From contig CP136069.1 in the NCBI GenBank assembly GCA_032622095.1, positions 163,545,043-163,609,042 on the forward strand: 64,000 bases of DNA, given 5' to 3'. The position numbers and the translations under genes were made by a program. Numbering within the stretch: position 1 is the stretch's first letter; every line of letters starts with the position of its first letter. Positions 10,711 to 23,225 of the stretch are shown piece by piece. The notes beneath the pieces were generated by a model. That model was not told where the DNA came from. It saw only the letters and a program-made list of their open reading frames with translations, and ran no database searches. The DNA is from Siphonodentalium dalli. Taxonomy: Eukaryota > Mollusca > Scaphopoda > Gadilida > Siphonodentaliidae.

Positions 10711-11729
10711 CTGTATTTATAACATTTCCGAGATAAGTTATTTTCTGACTAGAAATGAGAACCGACTTAGTTGGGTGAATAGTGAATCCAAGTCCGGTCA
10801 GTAACAAGGCAGTGATATGAATATTCATAGAACATAGAGAAGCGGAGGCTCCCATACAAAGAATATCATCAATTAAGCTTGTAGTTGTGAATCTGTCGGA
10901 TCTCAACTTGGATAAAACAGGTTTCAACAATTTGGTAAACAACCTGGGAGCCGCCGCATAGCCATTGGCGATGCAGGTATATTGATAAAGGATATCTTTC
11001 CACCTGAAGCGAAAGTATTTTTGATGTTGTTCAGCCAGAGACACTGCATAGTATGCGTGACGAATATCAATGAGTCCCAGGTACATACCCGGACGAATGA
11101 GAGACGGAGCAGATTCAAATGTCTCCATTTTGAAATGATGGTATGGAACATACTCATTAAATTTTTTAAGATTTAAAATGAGCCGAACTTCATTAATGTT
11201 TGGCTTAGGTCGTATGAAGATAGGAGATATAAATTGTCCCGGTGTGTCGCACACCTCTTTTATTACGCCGTGCGATAAAAGTTTTTGAATGGCCAAATTG
11301 ACCGACGGAATTTCTGAAGTTTTCACCTGCATGATTTGGAATGCAACATCCAATGTATTGAAAAGGTGGACCTCTATCTCCAAATTCGAAGTGACAATGC
11401 TGAACAACATCCAAAATAATTGGGTCACTCGTAAGTGACCTCCAATTTGTAATAAATTTACACAATTGGCCTGCAACAAACTTTTCATTATTGCATATAG
11501 AAGGGTTAAATTCCAGTGGTTTACATACCTGGGTTTGATTGTAAGAAGCTAACGTCGAGTCATCCCTCTGGAGGACCCCCGCTTGGAGTTTTTTTCCCCC
11601 TTCGTGTATAAGGGTATGCCGCTGTGGAACTGGCTTCCCGATATTGGTAACCTCCACGGGTGGGAATTTTTCCCCCACCGTGACCACGTCCATGACAACG
11701 AGTAGATACTTGACGCTGTCCGGAGCCAT
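10652..11729 (-). pseudogene. DIRS reverse transcriptase (two frameshifts)
   Basis: The core (11488 to about 10712) has GVIKEV, FIRPKPN, RLILNLKKFNEYV, YLGLIDIRHAYYAV and the catalytic LIDDIL typical of DIRS reverse transcriptase. The N-terminal part (FVAGQLCKFITNWRSLTSDP) is in another frame upstream, with the break near 11375. A further break near 10710 separates it from RNase H, where ITYLGNVINT is followed in the next frame by MTVSLPLEKQ; both are normally one protein. Confidence 0.88.
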
Positions 11730-11990
11730 GGGACATGCGGCTTCCTAGTTTGGAGGTATCCTCGATCTCTCTAGCCGTTTCGGAAATATTATCGCCGAAC
11801 AACTGACTCGTGTATGGACGCGAGTGAGTGCACAACTGCACATAGTTGGAATTTAAGTCTGGCTTTAGAAGCTCCCCGACGGATCATGTTGATTTGGAAA
11901 TTCCCGTGTCCTAACAAAGCCATCGCATCGTTGGTATCATCTATGAGTCGGCCAATTTCCGGACACTCTGTCTCGAGACGGGCCGCTGTA
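11560..11990 (-). pseudogene. gag: DIRS gag, 3' part
   Basis: Across the insertion the gag frame resumes at 11990 (AARLETECPEIGRLIDD). A frameshift near 11835 precedes the conserved SQLFGDNISETAREIEDT segment and a Gly/Arg-rich tail ending near 11560. Confidence 0.75.
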
Positions 11991-12442
11991 GGTTACAAAC
12001 AACTAATTATATAGAGTTACTTTTCTTGAATTTGTGTAGGGAAACTCGAGTCAGCATAAAAAAAAATTCTGGCTGCTGATTGGTTGATTATCACTGAGGG
12101 AAATATCCCTAATCGGGAACAGAAAATCATAGCCTACGTAAATATGGCGATCGTGTATGTTTAGATGTCCAGGAAGAGTCTGGTGCCGTCCAGAAGTTAC
12201 GGAAGGGGTCTGGGTATTTCTATGCTGCTGATTTTTTTGCAGTAAATGGGGTAGTTGTGGAAATGCAAGATTATCGTTTGAAAAAAATACCGAAAAGGGC
12301 GCGTTTGTTGTCACATACTGGTGCAGAGGATGACGTTCTAAGGGAAAATTGACCACTAGAAGTTCAACTAGGTCAAAGCCATGGCCGACGGGACTTTTAG
12401 TTAACACTGTCGCCTATGGAAAATAATTAGTTGTGGGTAACC
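11991..12442. mobile_element. 452-bp TIR element (MITE), copy A
   Basis: Begins GGTTACAAACAACTAATTAT and ends with the imperfect inverse ATAATTAGTTGTGGGTAACC. No coding capacity of its own. The 4-bp duplications (TGTA, TATA) suggest a TNTA-type target. Superfamily not assigned. Confidence 0.75.
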
Positions 12443-13338
12443 TATAGGCAAAAAAATCACATTTTTCAAATATCGTTCAGAGCAGCGAATTTAGGAACAC
12501 TGATAAACAAAGACTCACTCGTTTTGTTGAGTTATTATATTTTCACGCCCTACAGACCCATTTTCAGATTATGCGAGACATTTATTAACCCTCTGTCGCC
12601 GGAACTTCAACTTTTTCCGGAGGCGAAATTTTCTGAAAATCATCCATTTTGTGCATATGGGTGGACCTTTAATGTTCAAAATAGCACGGTCGAGGTGATG
12701 GAAGTTTCTCTGATAGAAATTCGACTCAAACTCCTGAAAAGTACTGAAATTTAAAGGGACATCCGCCTATCATTGAACCAAACCATCATCGGATGGTGAA
12801 ATTTTGAGGGGGGGGGGGGGGTCTATTTCAAATGCAATTAAACATTGTATTGTTCAAAATTAGATAAATTCCTTAAAACGTATGGTAGATGTACGTGACT
12901 AGTTTTCAAAACTTATACATATTACTTTCTATCGTGTGCGTTATGCACGCGAGTCGGTTTTTACAAATTAAATTATGATGAAAAACCCTGAATTTGGGGT
13001 GTGGTCACATTTGTGGTCATAATATCCCCACTAGTGAGTGGATGGACATGGGACATGCGACACTGTGCAGTATATATGTCTATGATAAGCCTAACATGAG
13101 ACATTAGTATCTTTTCTACTAAACTGCGCTTCCAGATTTATCAGGATTCTATTACTGGTGTTATTTCTTACCCCAAAAAAATTGTTAATTTTAAAACGGG
13201 GTATGTGGGTTAAATGACCGCTGGGAGATAATAGGATGTCCAATAACTCCTATATTTCTATTGTATCACGGTAAAGCTTTTTTTTTGTAAAATTGGCGCG
13301 GTTTACACGATCAAACTTCAATTTTCTTTTCAAATATA
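12443..13338. other. 896 bp between the paired MITEs
   Basis: AT-rich, with a G-run near 12808 and no recognisable gene. A frame at 12431-12754 (107 codons) starts inside the MITE and has no family I know. Confidence 0.4.
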
Positions 13339-13791
13339 GGTTACAAACAACTAATTATATAGAGTTACTTTTCTTGAATTTGTGTAGGGAAACTCGAGTC
13401 AGCATAAAAAAAAATTCTGGCTGCTGATTGGTTGATTATCACTGAGGGAAATATCCATAATCGGGAACAGAAAATCATAGCCTACGTAAATATGGCGATC
13501 GTGTATGTTTAGATGTCCAGGAAGAGTCTGGTGCCGTCCAGAAGTTACGGAAGGGGTCTGGGTATTTTTATGCTGCTGATTTTTTTTGCAGTAAATGGGG
13601 TAGTTGTGGAAATGCAAGATTATCGTTTGAAAAAAATACCGAAAAGGGCGCGTTTGTTGTCACATACTGGTGCAGAGGATGACGTTCTAAGGGAAAATTG
13701 ACCACTAGAAGTTCAACTAGGTCAAAGCCATGGCCGACGGGACTTTTAGTTAACACTGTCGCCTATGGAAAATAATTAGTTGTGGGTAACC
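13339..13791. mobile_element. 453-bp TIR element (MITE), copy B
   Basis: Same element as 11991-12442 in the same orientation. By eye only two substitutions and one T insertion distinguish them, so the two copies separated recently. Confidence 0.75.
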
Positions 13792-13795
13792 TGTA

Positions 13796-14316
13796 TCCAG
13801 GACCTTTGAGAGTATTACAGCTGACTTTATCAGAGAGAGTTCGATGTTTTGTAATTTGACATCGTGGGATCGAACAGGTGCTGACAACACATCCCAAATG
13901 ATCTGGTTTACACGCACTGTCTGCAAACCGACACAATTCTCTGGACGGGCATTTTGTTCGTCCTTGGTGAGGGACCGATACTGTTCTTCATCAATGCCCT
14001 TCAAAAACATCGCAGAAAGTGACTCTGCAAGAACAGGTTCGATTTTCGGTGCCAGAATTTCTTGGCTTTTCATACGTTTCGCCATATTACTAAATCGGCT
14101 GCTGGAAGGAATATCCTCAGCACCATTCCCAAAGTCTGCATGACTTGTTTCAAATTGTTCCGAGTCCGCATCGCCAGTGTCAGAATATGAATATTGGTAT
14201 TCACCTTGACCATGCTCGAGGTCAGTGACCCGAGAAGCCATCTCGACAATACTACCACCCTGTACCTGCTGCACTTCAGCAATTTGACGCAGTTGTTTTA
14301 AAATTTCGGCGCTCAT
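13796..14316 (-). pseudogene. gag: DIRS gag, 5' part
   Basis: Starts MSAEILKQLRQIAEV at 14316 and stays open to 13796, where a nested insertion interrupts the codons for VLDT. Includes an acidic serine-rich N-terminal half and the KIEPVLAES and VRVNQIIWDVLSAP segments, in the position of DIRS gag. Confidence 0.75.
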
Positions 14317-14566
14317 CGAGTCGCAGGTGGTGGCCTCGGTCGTATTTCCGATTTCGAGGCAGAATTCGGCAGAGCCGGCGATGCCGGTACTTTCTGCTTT
14401 CCTTTTGTACTGCCGGTAAGCGTTGGCTTCTGTGAAGCCGCTTCAGTACTTATAGGGATGATTCCAACTACGTTGGGATCTTTTAGTGACATATTTTCTT
14501 CTATGGCGGCAAACACGTGCCAGTAATTTGCTAAGAAAAATGTCGTGACTTTCTTCGTTGACGCTT

Positions 14567-14654
14567 AAAGCACAACTGTTGGGCGGACAGTTGCGCATGC
14601 GCAAGGCACTCCCCCTAGTCAAGGACGACCTGATTGGTTGGCGTATATATAATT
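14567..14654. repeat. DIRS 5' inverted terminal repeat
   Basis: Reverse complement of the inner left repeat plus an outer part (CTGATTGGTTGGCGTATATA) that recurs in the internal complementary region, fixing the right boundary near 14654. Confidence 0.85.
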
Positions 14655-14958
14655 CGCTGTGGAGGCTCAAACACTATCAATTAAAAATATACATACTCAT
14701 TCTTCTATTTAAAAAATACGAGTTCGACGACAAGTGATATGTTCAAGTGACTCACAAGTAAATATCGAACGACGATACATATATTTGTAAACAAGCATTG
14801 CAAATAATGTTATTGGGATGGGATGAAAAGTCGCAAGACTTGTTCCGTATTATGATGACATGATTGATAAAACAAACCACTGTTATGATAGTGTCGTTAT
14901 TTGTTAAAATACGTATCAATTGACATACAAGCACCCGTTCCCTCATTAAAATAAACAT

Positions 14959-17900
14959 ATCGCGACCTGATTTCCATTCTGTCCTAAGTGCATTTTTTGT
15001 GTTTCCGAGTAAATCGATTTTTTAAATTTCAAAGTTCTGGAAATTGGTTGTTATTAGACTTATGGTGGATATCCTGGTATCTGCCGAGAAATCAGTATTC
15101 ATTCTGCCAATAACCATCAACTTCGATAAGGAGATGCTCTTTCTTATATGATATTTCGACCAGATTCGGGAGGTGGGGTGCGATTTTTTGCATTTAGCAC
15201 AATATGGACTCAGTCTTAGTAGAATATTTTTCGTGGGACACTATGGAAACGGAAATTTTTTCAGGACCGGTCTGTTCCAAGTGGTGATTATAAAAGAGAT
15301 AATACGCACTTGGGACAACATGAAGAAATATTTAGTCTCAATTTACCGTATAACATGATAGAATTAGAGATTAAAATGTGAGCAGAGTGTGATATGTGCG
15401 CTCTTTGGAACAGTTAGCCAGCACATCGACATAGAAACAAGCATTTTGAATTGGTGTTGTATGGAAAGCATGCGACTCTTGGTGATATATTGCATACGTA
15501 ATGTTGATATGGCTTCATGGAATGTACTCTTCGTTAATGTTACATTGCGAATTTGACGCGTATATGTTAGTCCAGGATATATTGGTCGACATCTGCACCC
15601 CCACCAGGACTCAACTTCACCCCACTAATTTTCTTTCGTAATGTCTCTAATTTGTTTCGGTTGTTAACAAGAAAAAAAGTGGCCGCAGAGACTCCAGACA
15701 AGATGGCGTCCATCGTGGCGGCCATTTTGTTTATATGCATCAGGTCTCTTTGATCGCCGTTATAGTAAAGATTATATAAAAAGCGGTCATATTTTCCGCT
15801 CGATTCGTTATGCTAATATATACAACCCTCACAAATTAGCCAAAAGTCCAACACCAGAATCCAATATGGCGGCCAAGATGGCCGCCGAAATGTGAATATA
15901 TGCTATTTTTCTTACATTTTACCACCTTTCGTTTGTCTCTATGGGAAAATATTGGCAACTTGGAGTGAATTTATACATTTATCGTATAGAAGAGTCGTTG
16001 ACGAACACAATGGGGATCATAATATACATTCATAGCGGGATAGTTTTGTCCAATAACAAGTTTCCCAAATGCCGGTATAATAGGTAAAAGCCGAACCAAC
16101 ACTAATAACGCGATGTAATGTTTCGAATCAATGAAAGTTATTGCTATCATAAACAACACCCATGCATATATATGTGCAGGAGATACTCGAGCTAGGATTT
16201 CTCTTAGGTATGAGTTGTGGAATATTTATCCAAATCCAAGACGGCTGACAAAATGGCCACCAGAAATAGAAAAATCGCTGATTTTAACATCAGTGAGCGT
16301 TATTGTCACGACAATTCCACACCTGTTAACTATTGAGAGTTGGGAACACTTAGGCGAAGTACTTTCATTATACCATATCCAAATAAAAGTTCCCCAGATC
16401 TAAAACGGCGGAAAGATTTTTAAAAATCACCGAAATTCCCTCATATTCACATCATTGGGCATTATTTTCGAGACAACTGCACACATGCGGACAGTTGATT
16501 TGGAAATACTGGGGTGAAGTAATTACCTTGCATCTCATACAATAAATTGTTTTCCAAATCGATGATGGCGGCCAAAATGGAGACCGAAATTTGAAATCAA
16601 GCTCACATTCCTTTACTTTCTTACGATGGTCGTTATTGTTACGCGAATTCTGCCCACAATTACATGTTCATATGGAACATTGATATGAAGTATTCATTTG
16701 AGTTTGGCAAACTCAGTCAAGATGGTGGCCAAACTGGGGCCAGAAATTGAAAAGAAGTCGATATTATCACATACTAATTTCAACTTTTTGTCATTATATC
16801 GATACGTATGGACGATACTGTACATACTATAGGCCATTTATTAGTTTCAACATAAGTCGTAGCCTTCGGGAAAGATGAAAACCCACAATTAATCATCGCG
16901 ATGTGGCATTTCGAAATCCATTGTCCACCATAAGCGCCCATAATGGCCGTTTAGGTGCGCCAAATAGCCATAGTATGGCCTCCAAAAATCAAAACAGCAG
17001 TACCTGAGCTTATTCTGATTTGCCACATTCAGCATTATCTGCATGGACCAGTTTCCGTCTCTTCGTCAGATTAATCTATCTCTCACCATCAGTTTTCTAC
17101 ACTTCTTTTTAGAAAGGTCCCACTAATCGGAATATTTCAAACAATGCATATGCCGGTGTCCAGCTCACGTGTTTGTCTCGAAAGTTGGGAATTCTTATCC
17201 TTATTCTTGGCGATCTTCATTCGTGGAATAGCTTATGGTATAATTCAGATGCTACATATGGGATCTGGGCGTTATTTTGTGCGATAAACTAGAAAGGAAT
17301 GTGGTCGATGCGTATACTAGCTTTCAGAAGGACCTCGCTATCTGCGTATTTTCAGCTTTGGTGACCTAATGGGGATAAAAACATATACACCTGGTGATCT
17401 TACCAAACAGCCACTTCTCAATATATGGATCATCAATTCACATACTCATCTAATGCACTGACGTACCCGGACAACTTATGTATATGGCTTCGAATGTTGA
17501 AAGCCAGACATTTGACGAATGCCTTTCTGCTAAGGCGTAGAAGACCATAATGCATAACATACCCACACGTCTTGACCATGAACAAAAGAAAAATCTTGTT
17601 GCGTACAGCAATTGTCTCATCGAACAAATTCAAGCAGATAATAACAATACGCACGGTGCTAGTTTGTGGGCATGTGTCATGATAGTGGAAATGAAATTGG
17701 ACCATGACTGCACCGCCCTTCTTTGGGTATGTTTTAGATTCAGACATGATCTCATGTGTGGCTTTGCTTTCCTTGTATGCCAAGACTGTTCCCATCCGTT
17801 TGGAAGCCGTTCACAATCAACTGGACCAGGCGTGTACCACTGGCTACTACTATATAAGCCCCACCCAGACTGGGGTGTAGTCTTAAAGACGATGCCTTTC

Positions 17901-20510
17901 ATAGTTGGTTGATATGTCATACACACACTGTGTGGTGGTCGGTATGGTTCAAGAAAGTACAAATGCCATCAACACAAGGGTGAAATGTTCAACGCGAAGA
18001 ACATCAAGAGGAATGTTACGTTGATGAGATCTTGCATTCAGTTCAACATACGTTGGGTACACCAAGTGATTTCTTGGCAACATCACCATTCCGACCATTT
18101 TACAATAGCCAATTTATTTCATTCCCACTATCATGGCGTATGTCCACAAACTAACACCGCGAGTATTCTTCTTCTCTGCTGGGAGCTATTCGACGAGACG
18201 ATTGCGGGACATCACAGTTTCCTTAGGATCATGGTCAAGAAATGTGGGTAGTCGGTACATTATGGTCTTCTCCTTAGCAGATATACATCTATCCAAGGGA
18301 ATGAGACAGCTAGCAACCTTCGAAACAATGCCGAAGTTGTCCACATATGCCAATGCGTTCGCTAAGTTTGTGAGTTGACGAACCATCTATTGAGAAGTGA
18401 CTAGCTAATTGGTTCGCCAGGTGTACGTGTCGTTATCCACATGGGGATATGAGACACATACATAGAGATGACAGTATGCAAGCTTGTATACTCATCGACC
18501 ATATGCCTTTCTAGTTCAAGATGACGCACAAATCCCATATTTAGCATATTTAAAATCGTAAGCTAGACACCTGAGAATGAATGAATTGTTTGAAACGTTA
18601 TGATTAGAGGGACCCTTCTCCCAGGAGGTGTTGAATACTTTGTCGGTGTGAGCGACCCAGATTTACCAGACAAAGAAATGGAAGCTGGTCCAGATAATTA
18701 TGGACGTGATGTGGCGCAAATCAGAATCTTATCAGGTAATTGTTCTAATATTACTGTTCGGCGCACCTACGGTTACGGCCATTATCGGTGCTAAGTGGAG
18801 AATGGATTTCGAAATGCCACAATCGCGATATTAATGGTGGGTTTTCGACTTTCCAGAAAGATACGAGCCATTTTATGCATTTTGATACGTATTAAGTTAA
18901 ACAAATAGATTGTTTATGTACAGTTTCGTCCACACATATCGATATTATGACAAAATTATGAAATTATGAAATTAGTATGTGAAAATATCCATTTCTTTTC
19001 AATTTATGGCCGCCATCTTGACTGAGTATCAATTGCCAAATTCAAATGAATAATTCATATCAATATTCCATTTCAACATGTAATGGGGGGTAGAAATCGC
19101 GAAACATTAACGCCCATCGTAAGAAAGCATAGGAAATTAAGGAATGTAGGCCCGTTTTAAAATTTCGGTGGCCATTTTGGCCGCCATGTTCGATTTGGAA
19201 ACATTTTCTTGTACCTCAGTATTTCCAACTCAACTGTAAGCATGGGTGGAGTTGTCTCGACAATAGTATCCAATGATGTGAAGGCATTTCGGTGCCATTG
19301 TGGCAACTTTTATTTGGATATGGTACAATGACAGTTCTTCGTCCAAGTGTTCCCAATTCACAATAAGCAGGTGTGGAGTTGTGACAATAACGCTCACGGA
19401 TGTTAAAATCAGCGATTTTCGGCAATTTTTCCAATTCTGGGTGAATATTCCTCAACTCAGGTATAAGAGGAATCATAGCTCGATTATCTCCTGCACACAT
19501 ATGCATGGGTGTCGTTACGATAGTAATAACTTTCATTGATTCGAAACATTACATCGCGTTATTAGCGTCGATTCGGCTTTGACCTATTATATCGGCATTT
19601 GGGAAAACGGGATATCGGACAAAAATATCCCACAATTAATATATATTATGATCCCATTGTGTTCGTCAATGATTCTTTTATACGATAAATGTATAAATTC
19701 ACGCCAAGATGCGAATATATTCCCATAGAGACAAACAAAAAGTGGTGAAATGTCAGAAAAATAGCATATTTTCACATTTCGGCCGCCATATTAGATTATG
19801 GTGTCGGACTTTTGGCTAATTTGTAATGGTTATGTATTGGCATAACGAATCTAGCAGAAAACAAGACCGCATTTGATATCTTTACGATAACGGCGATCAA
19901 AGAGACCTGGTGCCTATACAAAAATGGACGCCATCTTGTCTGGAGTCTCTGTGGCCACTTTTTATTCTTGTTAACAACCGAAAAAAATTAGAGGAGACAC
20001 AAGAAAGAAAATTAGTGGGGTGAAGTTGAGTCCTGGGGTGCAGAGGTCGACCAATATCTCCTCGACTACGTGTGTTTCTTTTCGCGGGAAAGTTTTTCTC
20101 TGTTCGATCGCAACTTGAGTTGCAACCTGTTCGATGTGAGAGAATTTAGCAAAATATTTCAGTTCCATCCTGTAGTAAGTGACAGTTCGTAAAGCCGAAC
20201 TGCACATAGAACAACATCGATCTGAATAATTATCTGAAACTCTAGATAGAATTCATCTTTGTTTTTAAAAGACAGGATACAACTGGCTTTATAAGTATTT
20301 TTTAGTTATAGGACATAATGGTTCTAAGAAATAGTGTTTTTATGCAGAACGGACAGAAAAGAATAGCTAATATCGCCGCGAAAACAACAGATACCGCTTA
20401 GGGGCCGGTACCGTTAGACGCTGAATTTGATGCCGATTCCAACGATACCCATACGGACGTTTCGTACCAGCATGTCACTTAGGACAGAATGGAAATCAGG
20501 TCGCGATATT
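14959..20510. mobile_element. Long imperfect inverted-repeat element, about 5.5 kb
   Basis: The ends carry inverted copies of CGCGACCTGATTTCCATTCT plus about 12 more bases (14964-14997 and 20476-20507). Much of the interior is also inverted: for example 15600-15730 matches the complement of 19920-20050, and 17640-17710 matches the complement of 18095-18160, around a centre near 17900. The arms are diverged, with many indels. Reading frames are short mirror images and I see no transposase. Either a foldback-type transposon or an old palindromic duplication inside a TIR element. Confidence 0.6.
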
Positions 20511-20947
20511 TCGACCATTTTAGGGGACTTTTGCGAATTCGGTGACATCCTCAAATGGGGACCTACTGCGAATTGCTGCAACCGGAAAATACCCCATTAT
20601 CTATAAATAAAACGTCCAGCGAACCATAGCTATCTAGAATCTCTGGGACAGTATACACTCTGGGACAGTATACACTCTGGGACAGTATACACCCGAGGGC
20701 GCTAATGAATAGAGCGAGAATAAATATGCAATGAAACATAACACGAGAACAATGACTGAAGCAATCAATTTAACCAAAACAAATCTCCTACGTATGTTGT
20801 CACGGTTAGGTTTCAAGAGGAAACGCGTGTTCCGACTCCTAAAAAGCTACTTTTACAACTTTCACAATTAGAGATACAAAATCGAAGTGATAAATGAGAA
20901 ATAACTGAACAATGCGACCTGTGGGATGATCGGATGAGGTCTGCTGT
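20511..20947. repeat. Short interval with an 18-bp tandem triplet
   Basis: CTCTGGGACAGTATACA is repeated about three times in tandem at 20638-20692. Otherwise no feature seen. Confidence 0.5.
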
Positions 20948-22110
20948 GTGCCAAAGAATTTAGTCATACAAAGAGTAAATTTCAAGTGGCCATGTTTTCA
21001 ACGATTTTTCGGTCTAAATAGGAGGCTCCATCTGGAGGTCATCCCGAAGATCCATATGAAGTTTGGTGATGGGATGTGGCCTGTAGGGTATGTCAAAGGC
21101 TCGAGTCATGCCAAGATCCCATCGAGAAGAGATTCTAAATATACCTGTAAATTTTCAAATCAATACTCCAATAAATGCAGGCTTTGCCAATGGATTCATA
21201 TTTAAAATAAAGATGGCCGCTTGCATCAATGTTTAAAAAAATTCGGTCAAAATAGGAGGCTCCATCTAGGTCACCCTGAAGATACGTATGAAGTTTGGTG
21301 ATTATCCGATGAGGGATGTGGTCTGTAGGGTGTGCCAAAAGATTTAGTTTTTTTTTTTACATCTGTAGGGAAAGGATTCAGTCACGCAAAAAGTTAATCC
21401 AAGATGGCTGCTCACAGCCCTGTTTTTTTTCATCTAAAAATTCGATCACATTCATGCCTGCAAAATTAAATGAAAGTGTCAATGACACTGTAGCTCAACT
21501 TGGAAAGAGTAAAACCCAAGATGGCCACTGGCAGCCATGTTTCTTTGCCGAATGACCCCAAAATGACTCGTTCCCATTTACATGTCATTGTTAACATCCA
21601 TGACAAATTTCAAGATCCGACAAAAGATACGTGTAGCCCGTGTCAAAGGATTTAGTCATGTAAAGAGTAAAATCAAAGATGGCTGCTGGCGGACTTGTTT
21701 CCCCCCCCCCCCCCCCCCCCACATGTCAATATTAACATCCATGACAAATTTCATGATCAGAAGACGAGTACGACCTGTAGCCCGTGCTAATGGATTGAAT
21801 TTTGAAATCCTAGATTGCCACTGGCGGCCATGTTTTTTTGCCAAATTTTACCCAAAAATGACTCGTTCTCATCTATATGTCATTGTCAACAGCCATGACA
21901 AATATAATGATCTGACCAAAGGTAGGACCTGTAGCCCGTGCAAAAGGATTTAGTCATGGAAAGAGTAAAATCCAAGATGGCAGCTGGCAGCCATGTTTTT
22001 TTGCCGAATTACCCTGAATTACCCCAAAATGACTCGTTCCCATCTACATGTAATTGTCAACAGCAATGACAAATCTCAATGATCTGACCAGTGAGCAAGT
22101 TGTCAAAAAT
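20948..22110. repeat. Satellite-like cassette with about 160-200 bp units
   Basis: Four to six diverged units with the core CCAAGATGGC...GGCAGCCATG, AATGACCCCAAAATGACTCG, ATCCATGACAAATTTC. It includes the cassette left end GTGTCAATGACACTGTAGC at about 21476, identical to that at 37075. Reading frames here are by-products of the repeat. Confidence 0.7.
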
Positions 22111-22570
22111 AGTTTCATGTCAAGATAATGCAATATACCTTTTCCAGATAGAAACGCGTTATTCAGTTTCCAAAATTTCAATGAATACAAATGCATTTGC
22201 TCTGGGTCTGATTTTTTGGGATCAATATTATATTTTTGATGACTTCAATGCATCTTTCTGGGACATACAAAGCTTGTAGAAAGATACTTCAGGTATTCAC
22301 AATCTATTTTGGTACCGGAAAAATTCAAATTAGAATATATATTGAGCGCAAACTGCCATGTGACTAAGATCTTTACATGTAAAAATAGTCAAGAGTGTAA
22401 TTTCAAGTTAACTTTCACACTAGTATCCAATGTCAAGCGAACTTCATGTCTCATTAAATCTGCCACAAGTTCTCAATGACATGGAAGGCCGTATAAATTT
22501 TAGGAACACCACCCCCCAACTTCCAAGGAAAGTAAATTGAAGTCGGTTTGGTATTTTCAATTTTTTTTTT
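22111..22570. other. Region just downstream of RPL7A
   Basis: AT-rich, non-coding. On the minus strand the RPL7A stop is followed by an A-run, and ATTAAA (22569-22574) overlaps the stop codon, a possible polyadenylation hexamer. Confidence 0.4.
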
Positions 22571-22705
22571 TTAATGGCGGCAGTCTACTTTGGGTAGACT
22601 TAAACCCATTTTCTGAGCAAGCTCCTTTGCCTTCACTTTCTCGATCTTTGCTAAACGAGCCTGGGTCTTTTGACCCATAATGCCACCACCCCAGTGCCTT
22701 CGAAT
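22571..22705 (-). CDS. RPL7A: RPL7A (ribosomal protein eL8), last exon
   Basis: Encodes [20 protein letters not shown] and then a lysine-rich end to the TAA at 22571-22573. It matches the C-terminus of eL8, a large-subunit ribosomal protein, where the human protein has IRRHWGG and ends KELATKLG. Here the KELAQKMG equivalent is followed by ten further residues ([10 protein letters not shown]). The exon begins after a CAG acceptor (22706-22708) preceded by a pyrimidine-rich tract, in phase 0 with the preceding exon. Confidence 0.95.
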   Translation of the reverse strand: MRRHWGGGIMGQKTQARLAKIEKVKAKELAQKMGLSLPKVDCRH

Positions 22706-23155
22706 CTGTAATGAATGAAAAGAGTTCAAGTTTAGAAAGGTCTACCTTATCACAATTCATTTAGTACTAGCTTTCGACAAATCATGCCGTAGTATTTAAA
22801 ATGCAGTTTTAATGTTCTAATTATAACTGGATAACTTCGCTTCCTTAATTGTAAATTCAATATTCTTATAGTAATTTTATCAGGTGAAATTTAAAATCAG
22901 TTCATGTGGCTTGTTGTGGCAAAGTCAGATATAATATATGTCTCTTCACTGCCTGGGTATACAGATTAACCAACTATTAGCATGATATCATAGGAAGGTT
23001 GCAGAGCCAACAACAAATATTAAAGCATCAAAATCGATTTTTTTATTTTATGACTATTATCCCGAGTGCAACTGTCAAATGGTACAAGACCATGCGTAAA
23101 TATTTTACTTTTTCTTTTATCATCAAATAGTAATAGTAAATGTCCAGGTACATAC
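22706..23155 (-). other. RPL7A last intron (450 bp)
   Basis: Bounded by GTATGT (donor, 23150-23155) and CAG (acceptor, 22706-22708). AT-rich; I found no convincing snoRNA in it. Confidence 0.85.
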
Positions 23156-23225
23156 CTCATCAAACCTCTCACTGTAGTTATTTTTGACAGCTTCAACCAA
23201 TTTGTTTAGTGATGTTCGGTCCTCT
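23156..23225 (-). CDS. RPL7A: RPL7A penultimate exon (70 bp)
   Basis: Encodes EDRTSLNKLVEAVKNNYSER then FDE, matching human SEDKGALAKLVEAIRTNY. The first base completes a codon split after AC in the upstream exon. Acceptor CAG at 23226-23228; donor GTATGT. Confidence 0.95.

Larger units (their letters stand above)
11991..13791. mobile_element. Composite insertion in DIRS gag with TGTA duplication
   Basis: Gag is continuous if 11991-13791 and one TGTA are removed: TGTA occurs at 11987-11990 and 13792-13795. The insert is a direct pair of 452/453 bp elements (11991-12442, 13339-13791) around 896 bp. The inner flanks of both elements are TATA (12443-12446 and 13335-13338). Confidence 0.8.
8166..14654 (-). 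mobile_element. DIRS-type tyrosine-recombinase retrotransposon
   Basis: Read on the minus strand it has gag (14316 down to about 11560), reverse transcriptase, RNase H, a DIRS methyltransferase-like region and a tyrosine recombinase ending at 8649. Inverted terminal repeats share AACTGTTGGGCGGACAGTT and GCGCATGCGCAAGGCACTC (right 14567-14654, left 8166-8295). An internal complementary region (8491-8620) joins sequences matching the two different outer ends, the hallmark of DIRS elements, which replicate through a circle and integrate by recombination without target duplication. The genes carry several frameshifts and gag is split by a nested insertion, so this copy is dead. Confidence 0.9.

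Noticed and set aside
11991-13791. Small LTR retrotransposon (TRIM) with 452-bp LTRs
   Set aside because: Repeats begin GG and end CC with their own inverted ends, no primer-binding site or polypurine tract, and inner flanks repeat TATA. Two TIR elements fit better.
17433-18378. Paired reading frames of about 80-120 codons near 17.4-18.4 kb
   Set aside because: They are mirror images generated by the long inverted repeat and have no recognised domain.
22706-23155. Possible H/ACA or C/D gene in the last RPL7A intron
   Set aside because: CTATGATA and CTGA occur, but there is no terminal stem next to them.
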